A stretch of 64,000 nucleotides of DNA, taken from NCBI RefSeq assembly GCF_029537235.1, contig NZ_CP120638.1:806001-870000 (forward strand), in the 5' to 3' direction. A program made the position numbers and the translations under genes. How positions within the stretch are numbered: position 1 is the stretch's first letter; each line of letters opens with the position of its first letter. Below are positions 37,847 through 48,500 of the stretch, in pieces. Origin of the DNA: Rhizobium sp. 32-5/1. Lineage in GTDB: Bacteria > Pseudomonadota > Alphaproteobacteria > Rhizobiales > Rhizobiaceae. Under the pieces are notes generated by a model. That model did no database searches. It saw only the letters and a program-made list of their open reading frames with translations, and was not told the DNA's origin.

Positions 37847-38308
37847 CTACTCACTATCGCGCAACACCTGCGCCAGCCGCGCACGCTCGTCTGCAGACAG
37901 CGCCGTTCCCGTCACCCTCCCGTTCCGGCGCCTTGCTGCAACGGCCATTGCCGTAACGCCGGCCAAAAGCAATACGAACGGCGCGCCCCACAACAACAGG
38001 GTCTTCATTTCGAAACGGGGATTCAGCAGCACGAACTCGCCATAGCGCGAGACGACGTAGTCGATCACGGCCTCGTCGCTGTCGCCGTCCTTGATCCGTT
38101 CACGCACCAGCACGCGCAGATCCTTGGCAAGCTCGGCATTGGAATCGTCGATCGACTGGTTCTGGCAGACCATGCAGCGCAATTGTGCCGAAAGCGCCCG
38201 TGCCCGCGCCTCAAGCGCGGGGTCGGCCATGACCTCGTCCGGATTGACGGCAAACGCCGGCGCCGCCGAAAACAAGAGCAGCAGCACCAGGAGCACGGGG
38301 CGGATCAT
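37847..38308 (-). CDS. cycL: Cytochrome c maturation protein CcmH/CycL
   Basis: The 153-residue protein has a signal peptide ([20 protein letters not shown]), the redox motif [18 protein letters not shown], and a C-terminal membrane helix ([22 protein letters not shown]). It reduces or presents the apocytochrome CXXCH cysteines for heme ligation together with CcmF. Its start overlaps the repaired cycK stop by 4 bp. Confidence 0.95.
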   Translation of the reverse strand: MIRPVLLVLLLLFSAAPAFAVNPDEVMADPALEARARALSAQLRCMVCQNQSIDDSNAELAKDLRVLVRERIKDGDSDEAVIDYVVSRYGEFVLLNPRFEMKTLLLWGAPFVLLLAGVTAMAVAARRRNGRVTGTALSADERARLAQVLRDSE

Positions 38309-40292
38309 TCTGCCGGCTCCAGCGCGAACTTCTTCTGCTTTTTGCCCGCGACGGGGCGCCTACCCGCAGACGCCGGTCGCTGAGGGACACCATGCCTCCC
38401 AGGATCATGAACAGCGTGCCGCCCCAGATGCAGAGAATGTAGGGCTTCCACCAGATGCGCACGACCACACCGCCATCCGCCATCGCGTCGCCCAGCGAAA
38501 CATAGAGCTGGCTTGCCCCGAAGCTGCGGATACCGGCCTCCGTCGTCGGCATGCGCCGGGCGGTATACATGCGTTTGGAAGACCACATCTCCGTCACATT
38601 GACGCCGCCGCTGGTGACTGTAAAGTGTCCGGATTCCTCGGTATAGTTGGGCCCATTGCCCTGGCGCATACCGTCGAAGCGGAGCGTATAGCCGCCGGCC
38701 TCTGTGGTCATGCCCGGCTTCATCTCCACCACATGCTCGGTTTCAAAGGCAGTGACGGCGACGATACCGATCATCGTCACGCCGAGCCCCATATGGGCGA
38801 GCGCTGTCCCGAAAGCCGAGCGCGGCAGTCCTTTGAAACGCCGCAGCGCAACGGAGGCCGCAACCTTTCCGACACCCGCGCGCAGGGCAAGGTCCGTCAG
38901 CGAGCCGGCGAACACGTAGACGCCGAGCGCGAGACCGAACAGCGCCAGGATCGGTCCGCCATGCTCGATGTAGTAGACGATGCCGCCGGTCGCGAGACCC
39001 ACGCCCACCGCCGCGAACAGGCGCTGCCCAGCCCCCAGCAGATCACCGCGCTTCCAGGCAAGCAACGGCCCGAACGGCACCGCCAGCAGCAAAGGCAGCA
39101 TCAGCAGTCCGAAGGTCATATTGAAAAAGGGCGCACCGACGGAAATCTTCGATCCCGTCAAGGCCTCGAGCACCAGCGGATAGAGCGTGCCCGTCAGGAC
39201 CGTGGCCGCAGCCGTCGTCAGAATCAGGTTGTTGAAGACCAATGCACCTTCGCGCGAAATCGGCGCAAACAAGCCGCCAGCCTTCAGGCGGGTCGCCCTC
39301 AAGGCAAAGAGCGACAGCGCACCGCCGATGAAGAAGATCAGGATGACAAGGATGAAGACCCCGCGTGTCGGATCGGTCGCAAAGGCATGCACCGAAGTCA
39401 GGACGCCGGAGCGGACGAGGAAGGTGCCCAGCAACGACAGCGAGAAGGTCATGATCGCCAGAAGCACGGTCCAGATCTTCAGCGCCTCGCGTTTCTCCAT
39501 GACAAGGGCCGAATGAAGAAGCGCCGTACCGGCGAGCCAGGGCATGAAGGATGCGTTTTCGACCGGATCCCAGAACCACCAGCCGCCCCAGCCAAGCTCA
39601 TAATAGGCCCAGTAGGATCCCATGGAAATGCCGGCCGTCAGGCAGGTCCACGCCGCCAGCGCCCAGGGCCGGACCCAGCGCGCCCAGGCGGCATCGATGC
39701 GCCCTTCGATCAGGGCTGCAACGGCAAAGGAAAAACAGACGGAAAAGCCGACATAGCCGAGATAGAGCAGCGGCGGATGGATTGCGAGCCCGATATCCTG
39801 CAGGACCGGGTTGAGGTCCTTGCCCTCACCCGGCGCCGGCACGAGCCGTGCGAAGGGATTGGAAGTCAGAAGAACAAACAGCGTGAAAGCCGTCGCGATC
39901 CAGGCCTGAACCGCCAGCACGTTCGCCTTCAGCGTTTCCGGCAGGTTGCTGCCGAAGCTTGCCACCAGTGCCGAGAAGAACGCCAGGATCAAAAGCCAGA
40001 GCAGCATCGACCCTTCGTGATTGCCCCAGACGCCGGAATATTTGTAGATCAGCGGGATCAGCGAATGCGAGTTTTCCCAGACATTCTGCACCGAGAAGTC
40101 GGAGGTGACATGGGCGTAAGTCAAGACGGAGAAAGACACAGCAACCAGGCCGAACGTCGCCAGCGCCGCCGTCGTGCCGACCTGCATCAACGAGCGGTCG
40201 CCGCGAAAGGCACCGAAAACGGGCAGGAGCGATTGCAGGATCGACGTCGCCAAGGCAAGCACCAGGGCATAATGTCCAAGCTCGATGATCAT
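38305..40292 (-). CDS. cycK: Cytochrome c heme lyase subunit CcmF/CycK (one frameshift near the end)
   Basis: Repaired length is 662 residues, normal for CcmF. The multi-spanning membrane protein carries the tryptophan-rich heme-handling motif ([19 protein letters not shown]) and conserved periplasmic histidines. It joins heme from CcmE to apocytochrome c. Near the C-terminus a missing C in GCCCC (gggg on the plus strand, 38353-38356) diverts the frame. Adding it back gives [20 protein letters not shown] and a stop at 38305 that overlaps the cycL start, as expected for this operon. The unrepaired frame continues to 38211 inside cycL. Confidence 0.95.
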
Positions 40293-40736
40293 TTGGCCGC
40301 TTCCTCGCCCTGCCAGACGCCCTGTTCCTTCAGCCGGTCGGCAACATCCTTCGGCATGTAGTTCTCATCATGCTTCGCCAGCACCGTGTCGGCAACAAAA
40401 TCCGGGTTCCCGGCCACGAACTTGCCTTCGGTCACGACCCCCTGCCCCTCGCGAAACAGGTCGGGCAGGATGCCCGTATAGGTCACGTTGACCGTCCCGA
40501 TCTTATCCGTCACCGTGAAATTGACCGTGGACCCCTGGCCGCGCTTGACCGATCCCTCGCCGACAAGCCCGCCAAGGCGGATGCGCGTTTCCGGTGGTAT
40601 CTGGGTTTTCTGCAGATCGGCAGGCATGTAGAAATAGGCCACCGCCTGGCTGAACGCGAACATCACCAGAAGCACGGCGGCAAGCAGAAAGCTCACCCCC
40701 GCCGATGATCGCCAAACGCTTTTGCTTGCGGGTCAT
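40289..40736 (-). CDS. cycJ: Heme chaperone CcmE/CycJ (one frameshift near the N-terminus)
   Basis: Repaired length is 148 residues. The N-terminus [13 protein letters not shown] joins the membrane anchor [22 protein letters not shown] after removing one G from the five-base run (ccccc on plus, 40696-40700). The heme-binding histidine and following tyrosine are in [13 protein letters not shown], and [15 protein letters not shown] is the family beta strand. CcmE covalently holds heme in the periplasm and delivers it to CcmF. Both ends overlap neighbouring operon genes by 4 bp. Confidence 0.95.
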
Positions 40737-41893
40737 CGGCTTTCCTCCAAAGGCTTCAGGCCCAGTTCGCCGGCCAGGGCCAGCAATTGCTTGCCCTCAG
40801 GCCCACTAGCCGGAAAGGCTGCAAGTCCCTGTTTCAGTGCGTCGGCGGCCTTGTCCTTCTGGTCCAGCACCGCGTAGGAGCGCACCAACCGCATCCAGCC
40901 TTCGAAATTGGCCGGATTTTCCTTGAGTTTGCCGGACAGGCTATCGACCATGCCCTGGATCATCGCCCGCCGATCGCCGGTGGACATGGTCTCGGCAGCG
41001 GCAATATCGTCGGATGTCGGATTTCCGGGCGCAGCCTCATTGGCCTTCGTGCCGGCATCTGCCGTCGTCGGATCATTTTTCAAACTGGCGATATGGTCAT
41101 TAACGAGCGGCAGCCAGGGCGCATCCTTCGGAGATTGCGCAACAAGCTTATTGAAAGCGGCCAGTGCCTCAGCCTTCTTGCCTTCCTGCTTCAGCGCCAG
41201 CGCCAGGTAGAATTCGGCACGCGGATCGTTCGGCTCAAGCACCAGCGACTTCTGCAAGGCCGTCTGCGCTTCGGTTGTGATCAACCCGCCGGAGAGAGCA
41301 ATCAGGCTTTCGGCATATCCGCCGAGCCGGGCGGGGCTCGGGCCCAGCAGCCGGATGGCCCGGTCGAACGCAACCGCTGCATCCTCGATCCGGCCGGTGC
41401 GATAATAGATCGGTGCCAGAAGTTCCCATCCGGCTCCATCCTCCGGATTTTTCGCAAGTTTCTGCTCGGCCTGTGCAATCAGGATATTGGCATCGTCGCC
41501 GGGGTTGGCAAGACGAGCCGATAGCGGCGCATCCGGCACATCCGGGCTGCCGGTCGTCAAGTAAAGACAGAGCCCAAGCGCCGGCAGCACGATGATGACG
41601 CAGAGCTGTGCCAACCGGTTGGCACGCACCGATCCCGACTGGCTCTTAGACGTTTTCACCGCATCGCTCGCCGCCAGCAGGCGACGGGCAACCTCGGCGC
41701 GCGCGAACTCGGCGTCGTCGCCGGAAATCAACCCGGCTTTCTCGTCACGCGTCAGCTCGTCCAGCTGGTCGCGATAGACTTCGACGTCATGGCTTCGGGG
41801 AGCCTCGGCGCGTGCATTGGCACGCAGCAGCGGCAACAGCAGAACGACGGCGACGGCCGCCGTCAGGATAGCAACAAGGATCCAGAACAGCAT
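40733..41893 (-). CDS. cycH: Cytochrome c biogenesis protein CcmI/CycH
   Basis: The 386-residue protein has an N-terminal membrane hairpin (FWILVAILTAAVAVVLLLPLL and CVIIVLPALGLCLYLTTG) flanking a cytoplasmic domain (YRDQLDELTRDEKAGLISG), then a periplasmic TPR region (GWELLAPIYYRTGRIEDAAVAF, NFEGWMRLVRSYAVL). It binds apocytochrome c and hands it to CcmF/CcmH. It is first gene of cycHJKL and its stop overlaps the cycJ start (ATGA). Confidence 0.95.
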   Translation of the reverse strand: MLFWILVAILTAAVAVVLLLPLLRANARAEAPRSHDVEVYRDQLDELTRDEKAGLISGDDAEFARAEVARRLLAASDAVKTSKSQSGSVRANRLAQLCVIIVLPALGLCLYLTTGSPDVPDAPLSARLANPGDDANILIAQAEQKLAKNPEDGAGWELLAPIYYRTGRIEDAAVAFDRAIRLLGPSPARLGGYAESLIALSGGLITTEAQTALQKSLVLEPNDPRAEFYLALALKQEGKKAEALAAFNKLVAQSPKDAPWLPLVNDHIASLKNDPTTADAGTKANEAAPGNPTSDDIAAAETMSTGDRRAMIQGMVDSLSGKLKENPANFEGWMRLVRSYAVLDQKDKAADALKQGLAAFPASGPEGKQLLALAGELGLKPLEESR

Positions 41894-42005
41894 GTTTGCT
41901 CAATTACTATGCGGCACGCCGCATTCCAACTCGAAAACCGGTAATGCCGAAGATTTGAGGCGTTTCGCCGCAACAGCCTTGGAACGGATCAGCGCGTGTC
42001 GTTAT

Positions 42006-42467
42006 TCAGTTGAGCGGCGTCCAGCTGCCATCCGCATTGCGGCAGGCGGCGCCGCGCGCCACCGTCTGCTGTCCCTTGATCGTCACCGTATGGCTGTATT
42101 GCCGGCAATTCTGTGATCCGACCTGGTAAGGCGCGGCCGCAACGACGGACCCGCTGACGTCGGACCCTTCCCAGGCAACCGGCTGGCCGCCAGGCGCTGC
42201 TTCCAGAGCCCGGTATTCCGCCTCCAGCGCCCGCTGCCGATCGGCCTTGCTGATCGCAAGCCCGGCATCCCGTCCGATCACGCCGCCACCCAGCGCAGCA
42301 ATCAGGGGCGCAGAGCCATTTGGCTTCTGTGCGGAGCCGATCATGCTGCCGCCCAGCGTCCTCTGACCCGATGCCGAACCACATCCGGACAGCAGAGCTG
42401 CGCCGGAAACGATCAAAACCGCGATCCGGATGGGGGAGCCAATCTTGGCAGGCGTCGTCTTCATCAT
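42006..42467 (-). CDS. Glycine-zipper outer-membrane lipoprotein (17-kDa surface-antigen type)
   Basis: The 153-residue product has a lipoprotein signal (IAVLIVSGAALLSGC). A Gly-rich stretch (APLIAALGGGVIGRDAGLAI) resembles the glycine zipper of the Rickettsia 17-kDa antigen family. The C-terminal domain is YSHTVTIKGQQTVARGAACRNADGSWT, with a conserved cysteine pair. It is probably an outer-membrane lipoprotein of unknown role. The start is one of two adjacent ATGs at 42467; the ribosome site is weak. Confidence 0.8.
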   Translation of the reverse strand: MMKTTPAKIGSPIRIAVLIVSGAALLSGCGSASGQRTLGGSMIGSAQKPNGSAPLIAALGGGVIGRDAGLAISKADRQRALEAEYRALEAAPGGQPVAWEGSDVSGSVVAAAPYQVGSQNCRQYSHTVTIKGQQTVARGAACRNADGSWTPLN

Positions 42468-42652
42468 CGTCAAGCGATCCAGCTTTCGCAGCTTCGTTTC
42501 GGCCGTACATCCGGTAGCGGACCTGCCGCGTCGATTCCATGGCCGACTATCTTTTTGCATTCCACGCCGTCACAGGCAACAGAAGCCGTTACAAACCGGG
42601 CGGCAACTGTGATTTTGCGGCGCACCCTGTCAAAAAAGACACGCCCGCCGCA

Positions 42653-44047
42653 TCAAGAAACCGCAGGCAGCACGAGCATGGCCTTCAAACCACCTCTTTC
42701 GCCGCGCGACAGACCCAGCGTGCCCTGGTATTCCCCTGCAATTTCGCTGACAATCGAAAGCCCGAGGCCTGTTCCGGGCTTGCTTTCGTCCAGCCGCTTG
42801 CCGCGTTTGATCGCGACCGCGATCTGCTCCGGCTCCAGCCCCGGCCCGTCATCCTCCACCTCCAGCGTGATCCACTGCCGGCGGCCGGGATCGCGCCCCT
42901 GCGTTCCCTCCGCCGCGGCATGCGCGGTCAAAAACACATGGGAGGCTGCATAACGCGCCGCATTGTCCAGGAGATTGCCGATGGTCTCTTCCACGTCCTG
43001 CTGCTCCATCGCCAGCACCAGTCCGGGTGGCGAGACGGAAAGCACGAAGGTCTTGTCGCTATGCAGGCGGCGCATCACCCGCACCAGTCGCTCCAGCACC
43101 GGCTCGACCTCTGTGCGTGCCAGCACCGATTCGCGCTGCGCCGCGATCCGGGCACGGTTCAGATAGGACTGCACCTGCATCTGCATCGCATCGGCCTGCG
43201 CCTTCACGAGATCGCCATGCGGCGCCTCCAGCACGCGGGATTCGTTCAAAAGTACGGCGATCGGCGTTTTCAGAGAATGCGCCAGATTTCCGACCTGCAT
43301 GCGCGCCCGCTCGATGATGCGCCGGTTGCTGTCGATCAAGGCGTTGACTTCGCTTGCTAAGGGCTGGATCTCGCGCGGAAACTCGCCATCCAGCCGCTCG
43401 CTTTCGCCGCCGCGGACCTTTTCCAGAGACCGGCGTGCCTGGTCAAGCGGCCGCAGACCAAACAGAATTGCCAGCGCGTTCATGCCGAGGCCACCAAGGC
43501 CGAAAATGGCAAGAGCGATATAGAGATTGCGGTTGAAGTCATTGATATCAGCCTCGAGCACATCCCGGTTGCCGGCCACGCGAAATCGCGCCGTATGGCC
43601 CTGAATGTCGAGAACCACTTCCGTCTCGGCGACTTCGACCAGATTGCCGAAAGAATCGGCCGTCGTATAGAACCGCTCGTAGCGGATGTCGAAAGGGACC
43701 TCGTCGACGCTGGCGATCGGCAATTTTCCGGACCCGAGCGACGTCGACATCAGCGGCGGCGTATTGAACTCGCCGATCGGTTCTACGATCCAGTACCAGC
43801 CGGTCTGCGGCTGCGAAAACCGGAGATCCCCCAGCTGCGGGCTACCCGCAAGCACCGTTGTGTCGTTCACCGAAATCGAATTGATGACATTGTAGAGCTG
43901 CGCACGCAGTAGGTCCTGGAAACCGCGCTCTGATCCCTGTCGGTAAAGCGTCGAGATCACCACGCCGATAACGACTAGCGCCAGAACCGCCCATATGGTC
44001 GAGACGAGAAGAACGCGTGCGGTCAGGGATTGCGGTCGCACGCTCAT
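42653..44047 (-). CDS. feuQ: Sensor histidine kinase FeuQ
   Basis: The 464-residue inner-membrane kinase has TM1 (VLLVSTIWAVLALVVIGVVIS), a periplasmic domain of about 140 residues, TM2 (LYIALAIFGLGGLGMNALAILF), HAMP, HisKA (VGNLAHSLKTPIAVLLNESR) and HATPase_c (NLLDNAARYA, DDGPGLE, GTGLGLSIVSEIAGEYQG). Together with the adjacent regulator, a FeuN-like small protein and the cycHJKL operon this is the rhizobial feu locus, where FeuPQ was described for iron uptake in R. leguminosarum and cyclic-glucan export control in S. meliloti. It begins 107 bp after feuP. Confidence 0.88.
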   Translation of the reverse strand: MSVRPQSLTARVLLVSTIWAVLALVVIGVVISTLYRQGSERGFQDLLRAQLYNVINSISVNDTTVLAGSPQLGDLRFSQPQTGWYWIVEPIGEFNTPPLMSTSLGSGKLPIASVDEVPFDIRYERFYTTADSFGNLVEVAETEVVLDIQGHTARFRVAGNRDVLEADINDFNRNLYIALAIFGLGGLGMNALAILFGLRPLDQARRSLEKVRGGESERLDGEFPREIQPLASEVNALIDSNRRIIERARMQVGNLAHSLKTPIAVLLNESRVLEAPHGDLVKAQADAMQMQVQSYLNRARIAAQRESVLARTEVEPVLERLVRVMRRLHSDKTFVLSVSPPGLVLAMEQQDVEETIGNLLDNAARYAASHVFLTAHAAAEGTQGRDPGRRQWITLEVEDDGPGLEPEQIAVAIKRGKRLDESKPGTGLGLSIVSEIAGEYQGTLGLSRGERGGLKAMLVLPAVS

Positions 44048-44153
44048 CGGCGGCAACCGCCGATGGCAGGCTTCGGACAGGCGATCAGGCGGTAGAAGCT
44101 ACCATCTGCGATCCAGCCCGTAAAAGTCGTACCCGCCGATCCCTGCATGCGGG

Positions 44154-44840
44154 CTAGGATTTCGCTGTCGCGCCGGCAGCACCCGGCGCCTGCATCCGAT
44201 AACCGAGACCGCGGACAGTCTCGATCAGGTCATTGCCGATCTTCTTGCGCAGCCGGCCGACGAAGACCTCGATCGTATTGGAATCCCGGTCGAAATCCTG
44301 ATCGTACATATGCTCGACCAGCTCGGTCCGCGACACCACCTGCCCCATGTGGTGCATCAGGTAGGAAAGCAGCCGGAACTCGTGCGAGGTCAACTTCAGC
44401 GCGACCCCGTCGACAAGCGCCTTCGATCCCTTGGTATCGAGGCGCACCGGCCCGCAGACGATTTCCGAGCTGGCATGACCGGCCGCGCGGCGGATCAGTG
44501 CCCGGATGCGGGCCAGCACTTCCTCGACGTGGAACGGCTTCGTCACATAGTCGTCGGCACCGGCATCGATGCCGGACACCTTGTCGCTCCAGCGATCGCG
44601 CGCCGTCAGGATCAGCACCGGCATGACCTTGCCGACCCCGCGCCATTTTTCCAGAACTGTAATGCCATCCATTTCCGGCAGGCCGATATCGAGAATCACC
44701 GCGTCATAGGGTTCGCTTTCGCCGAGATAATGCCCTTCCTCGCCGTCGAACGCCTGATCCACGACGTAGCCGGCTTCCTTCAGTGTATCGGTCAGCTGCC
44801 GGTTGAGATTGACGTCGTCTTCGACCACCAGAATGCGCAT
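44154..44840 (-). CDS. feuP: Response regulator FeuP
   Basis: The 228-residue OmpR-type regulator has a receiver (MRILVVEDDVNLNRQLTDTL; phospho-Asp in DAVILDIGLPEMDG; Lys in YVTKPFHVEEVLAR) and a winged helix (NTIEVFVGRLRKKIGNDLIE). It is the partner of FeuQ. It lies 45 bp downstream of feuN in the same direction. Confidence 0.9.
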   Translation of the reverse strand: MRILVVEDDVNLNRQLTDTLKEAGYVVDQAFDGEEGHYLGESEPYDAVILDIGLPEMDGITVLEKWRGVGKVMPVLILTARDRWSDKVSGIDAGADDYVTKPFHVEEVLARIRALIRRAAGHASSEIVCGPVRLDTKGSKALVDGVALKLTSHEFRLLSYLMHHMGQVVSRTELVEHMYDQDFDRDSNTIEVFVGRLRKKIGNDLIETVRGLGYRMQAPGAAGATAKS

Positions 44841-44885
44841 GAAAGTCCGATCTCCCTTGGTCTCGTTGCCGGCCTTGCCGTTGCC

Positions 44886-45161
44886 CTACATCGGAACCCG
44901 CACGGTTACCTTTTTCGGCCGTCCGCCATTGCCCGGTATCAGCACGGTGACGACGCATTTGCCATCGCTCGTCGGCTGAGCCGACAGGAGTTCCCCGCCG
45001 GTCTCGGCCACCACCTGCGCCGCCGCCTGGCCACAATCGCCATCCACAGCGACAACCATCGATGACACATCAGCGACAACCATCGATGACACATCAAACG
45101 CTGGCGGCGCGAATCCGGTGAGGCCCGCTGCAAGCGTTGCTATGATCAAGGGTGAGGACAT
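44886..45161 (-). CDS. feuN: FeuN-like small periplasmic protein
   Basis: The 91-residue product has an N-terminal signal peptide (IIATLAAGLTGFAPPA) and a mature domain with two cysteines (CGQAAAQVVAETGGELLSAQ ... GKCVVTVLIPG) ending KKVTVRVPM. In S. meliloti, FeuN is a small periplasmic protein that binds FeuQ and holds it in the inhibited state. Gene order feuN-feuP-feuQ is the same here. Just after the signal peptide the sequence DVSSMVVA occurs twice because of an in-frame 24-bp tandem duplication. The ribosome site is weak. Confidence 0.82.
   Translation of the reverse strand: MSSPLIIATLAAGLTGFAPPAFDVSSMVVADVSSMVVAVDGDCGQAAAQVVAETGGELLSAQPTSDGKCVVTVLIPGNGGRPKKVTVRVPM
45048..45095. repeat. 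Perfect 24-bp tandem duplication in feuN
   Basis: Two exact 24-bp copies (45048-45071 and 45072-45095) add eight residues in frame at the start of mature FeuN. Confidence 0.95.
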
Positions 45162-45259
45162 GAAAGAACTTTCAACCTGGGAAGTATCTGGATGAAATCA
45201 ATAGCCGATCCAGTCTGAATGGCAAATGAATGTCAGCCAGGGCGGCATGTCGCGGCAGA

Positions 45260-45466
45260 TTACCGCAATCGTTTGCTGGCCGAAACACGGCCCCATATCG
45301 CAAGAATACCGCCTGCAGCAGCCGCAATGACCGTGAATTTTTCCGTCAGATCATGCTGGTCGCCAGCACTGATCTCCCATCCGAAGAGATTGGCACAGGA
45401 TGCAACAATTGCAATCGCAGCGCCCCAAACCGTCTTCGAAAAATACCAGTTTTTTATTTCGCTCAT
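45260..45466 (-). CDS. Small holin-like membrane protein of the GTA cluster
   Basis: The 68-residue product has two hydrophobic segments (VWGAAIAIVASCANLFGW and FTVIAAAAGGILAIWGRV), a short polar N-terminus (MSEIKNWYFSKT) and a basic C-terminus. This is the layout of small class II holin-like proteins found at the end of rhizobial phage/GTA clusters. Function as a holin is inferred from topology and position. GGAG lies 7 nt upstream. It is the last gene of the cluster, 41 bp after the tail-tip gene. Confidence 0.6.
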   Translation of the reverse strand: MSEIKNWYFSKTVWGAAIAIVASCANLFGWEISAGDQHDLTEKFTVIAAAAGGILAIWGRVSASKRLR

Positions 45467-45507
45467 GTCGGTCTCCTGGTGTGAATCTTATTCGTTCTTT
45501 CGACGGC

Positions 45508-48500
45508 TCATCCGACGGCAAGTAAGGCGGATGCTGCAACGCCCTGCGCAACCTTCGCACCGACCTGTTGCACGCGGATCGAGACCGCCATCTGGACGGC
45601 TCCGAAATCGGCCAGTTCGTCACTGACGGAATAGAGATAGTCCGGCTGAGAAACCTCGATGCTGCGCATGATCGCTGCCCCGTCGAGGATGTCGATGCGG
45701 TAGCGCTCCTGCGGTTCGTCCAGCGCGATATCACCGTCCAGCCAGTGATCGGCGTCCCGCCGGGCGCGCCTCGTCCAGGAAAAGCGGACATCGCCCGTTT
45801 CCTGCCGCCATGCTTTGAGGTGCACCGGCGCGATTGGTGTCTCGGCCCTCAGCCCGCCGACAAACGAAAACGGCCCCACAGGCCCTGCCACCTGTCCGGT
45901 CGTCTCAGTGATCCAGTTCATTTCCTGGCCCACCTCGCTGGTGGCAAGCCCCAGCGCCTTGACCGTGGAATTGAGCACCACCGTTGCAGCGCCCGGCACC
46001 GCTCCTGCCATCATCGCGTCTTCGGTGCCATGCAGTCCGCGCAGCAGCCCGGAAAGCTGCCAGCGCCCGGCCGAAACTTCTTCCGCCATGCAAAAGCCGA
46101 TCACTTCCCAGATCCCGTTCTGCGCGCGAACGGCGATACGGTTCTGCCCGGTGAGCACGGCGATCGTCGATGCCGAGGAAAGCCCGCCGAAATGCAGGTC
46201 GAGCACGACAACGCCCGCCGGATCGAACCGCCCGCTGACTCCCGGCAACAGCGCCTGCGCGAGCACGCCGGTCTGCGCCGGCTGGTCCAGCCGCGCCCGC
46301 GCCCGATAGCCATCCAGCCCCGCCGAGGACGAAAGCATGACCGTATGCCACGGTCGCGAGAACACCGCGGCCCGCGCAAAGCCAGCCGTATCGCCCGCCT
46401 CGTATTGCGGCAGGTCCATGAGGTGAACGACAGGATCGAAGCCATCCGAAACATGCCGGCGCGGACGGCTGATAGCCATTGAGACCGGCGCCCCATTCCC
46501 GCCCGACGCGACGTATCCCCGCGCCTCGACGCTGCGGACCGCACCATCCTCGATCCGGGTGATCAGGAAAGTACCGTCCGGCCCCTCGTCCAGCGTCACC
46601 ACATCTCCCGGCTCCAGCGCAACCGCCGCCGGCGACAGCGAAAACCGCGCGCTGCGCCGCGTCGCCTGATGATCCCGCAGCCCGTCCTCGACAGCGGCCA
46701 TGGCAGCCCCTCGTGCAGCACGCCGGAGAGCGACAGGCGCAGCACCCGATCATTGCCCGGCGATGTGCTGCGGGATCGCGCCGTGGTCTTTTCATAATCC
46801 TTGCGGGTATCGAAATGGTCGAGTATGGCCTCGCCGGCATAGTCGCTGTCATGCCCGCGCACCTCCTCGACCAATGCCTGATCGGCAAGATCAGCGAGCA
46901 CCGAAATATTTGTCGCAGGTGCCGCCAGCCGCATCCGCGAGCGGAAACGCAAGATCGTGCCATCTTCCACCGCATCGATCTGCAGCGCCGCCATCAGCGG
47001 CTCCAGCACCTCGCGGGCAGAGCCCTGCTCCGCCTGCACATAGCCGCCAAGATCGCCGCCGACGCAGCTCGTGTCGGCGGCCTCGAACCCATGGTCCGTC
47101 AAAATGGCGCGGATCACTTCGGCGGCGGTGCCTGCCCCCAGCCGCCCGTTCAGCCAGTGTCCCGTCTGCCAATTGCCCCCGTCAGACCAGACTTCGGTAT
47201 TCTCGGGAAAGGCCGGCAGCGGCCGCGCATCCCAGGTCCAGACGAAGATATGATCCGGATCGACGCAGTCGGGTGCCTCGAGCGACGACCAGAAGCCGAG
47301 TTGCGCGTCGAGAAACGCCCGCTGCATTGCGTCACAGCGCCCACCACTTGAAAAATACGGCACCGCCGTCTCCGAGGATTTCGGATCGGTGAAGACGTTC
47401 GGCTGGTTCGCCCCCTTGTCGATCGCCGGGCAGCCGGCCTCGGTAAACCAGATCGGCTTTGCCCCCGGCACCCATACCGTCGGGCTTGTCAGTTCCACGC
47501 CACCGATGCGATCGTGGTGCGGCTCGCTCCACCAGCTCTCCAGATCCTTGTACCGATAGATCCAGGGCTTTCCGCCAAGCCCGTCCGTGATCGGCGTTCG
47601 CACCCGGTTTCTACGGTCGGCGTCGGAGGCGTAAAACCAGTCGTAGCCTTCGCCCGAAAGCACCATAGCGGCCATCGCGTCGCGGTCCTCGGCAAGCCGA
47701 AACCCGTCCGGATTGCCGCTCTCCATATCTCCGTCACGCCAGTCCGACAGCGGCATGTAGTTGTCGATGCCGACGGCATCGATCGCCGCGCTCGCCCAGA
47801 GCGGATCGAGATTGTAGTGCACCTCACTCGTGCCATCGGCCGGGTGATAGCCGAAATACTCGCTCCAGTCGGCGCCGTAGGTGAGCTTCGTTCCCCCACC
47901 GACAACATCCCTGACATCACTCGCCAGTGCCACCAGCGCCTCGACAAAGGGGAAGGTTCCGGCATCGTCGCGAAGCCTTGTCAGCCCGCGCAGTTCCGAG
48001 CCGATGATAAAGCCATCGACACCGCCGGCTGCCTGCGCCAGCAGGGCATAGTGCAGAATAAGCCGCCGATACCCCTCGTCCGCAGCAGTCGAAACCACGC
48101 TCTTGCCGGAGACCGAAAAATCAGCCGCTTCCGCGGTCCCGCAAAAAGCCTCGACCTCAGCGCGTGCTGCCGCCGTTTTATCCGTGCTATCAGGCTCGCC
48201 GCTGGCCGGATAACAGGTGATGCGCCCGCGCCAGGGATAGGCCGGCTGCCCCGTTCCGCCATAGGGGTTTGGCAGCGTGTTCTCAGAGGCAATGTCCATC
48301 ATCACGAAGGGGTAGAGGTATACCTTCAGCCCCCGCGCCTTGAGATCGGCAATCGCCGCCACCACGCTGGCATCGCTCGGCGTGCCCCCGTAGGCCGGCC
48401 CGCCGCCATTGCTGCTGATCGCGTGGGCATCACCGCGCGAAATGCCTGATACAGACCAGGCCGTGCTTTCATGGTCCCGCACCGGCGTCTCCACACCCGG

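Noticed and set aside
38091..40361. 756-codon plus-strand ORF
   Set aside because: Antisense shadow of cycK, rich in Gln, Arg and His with no domain.
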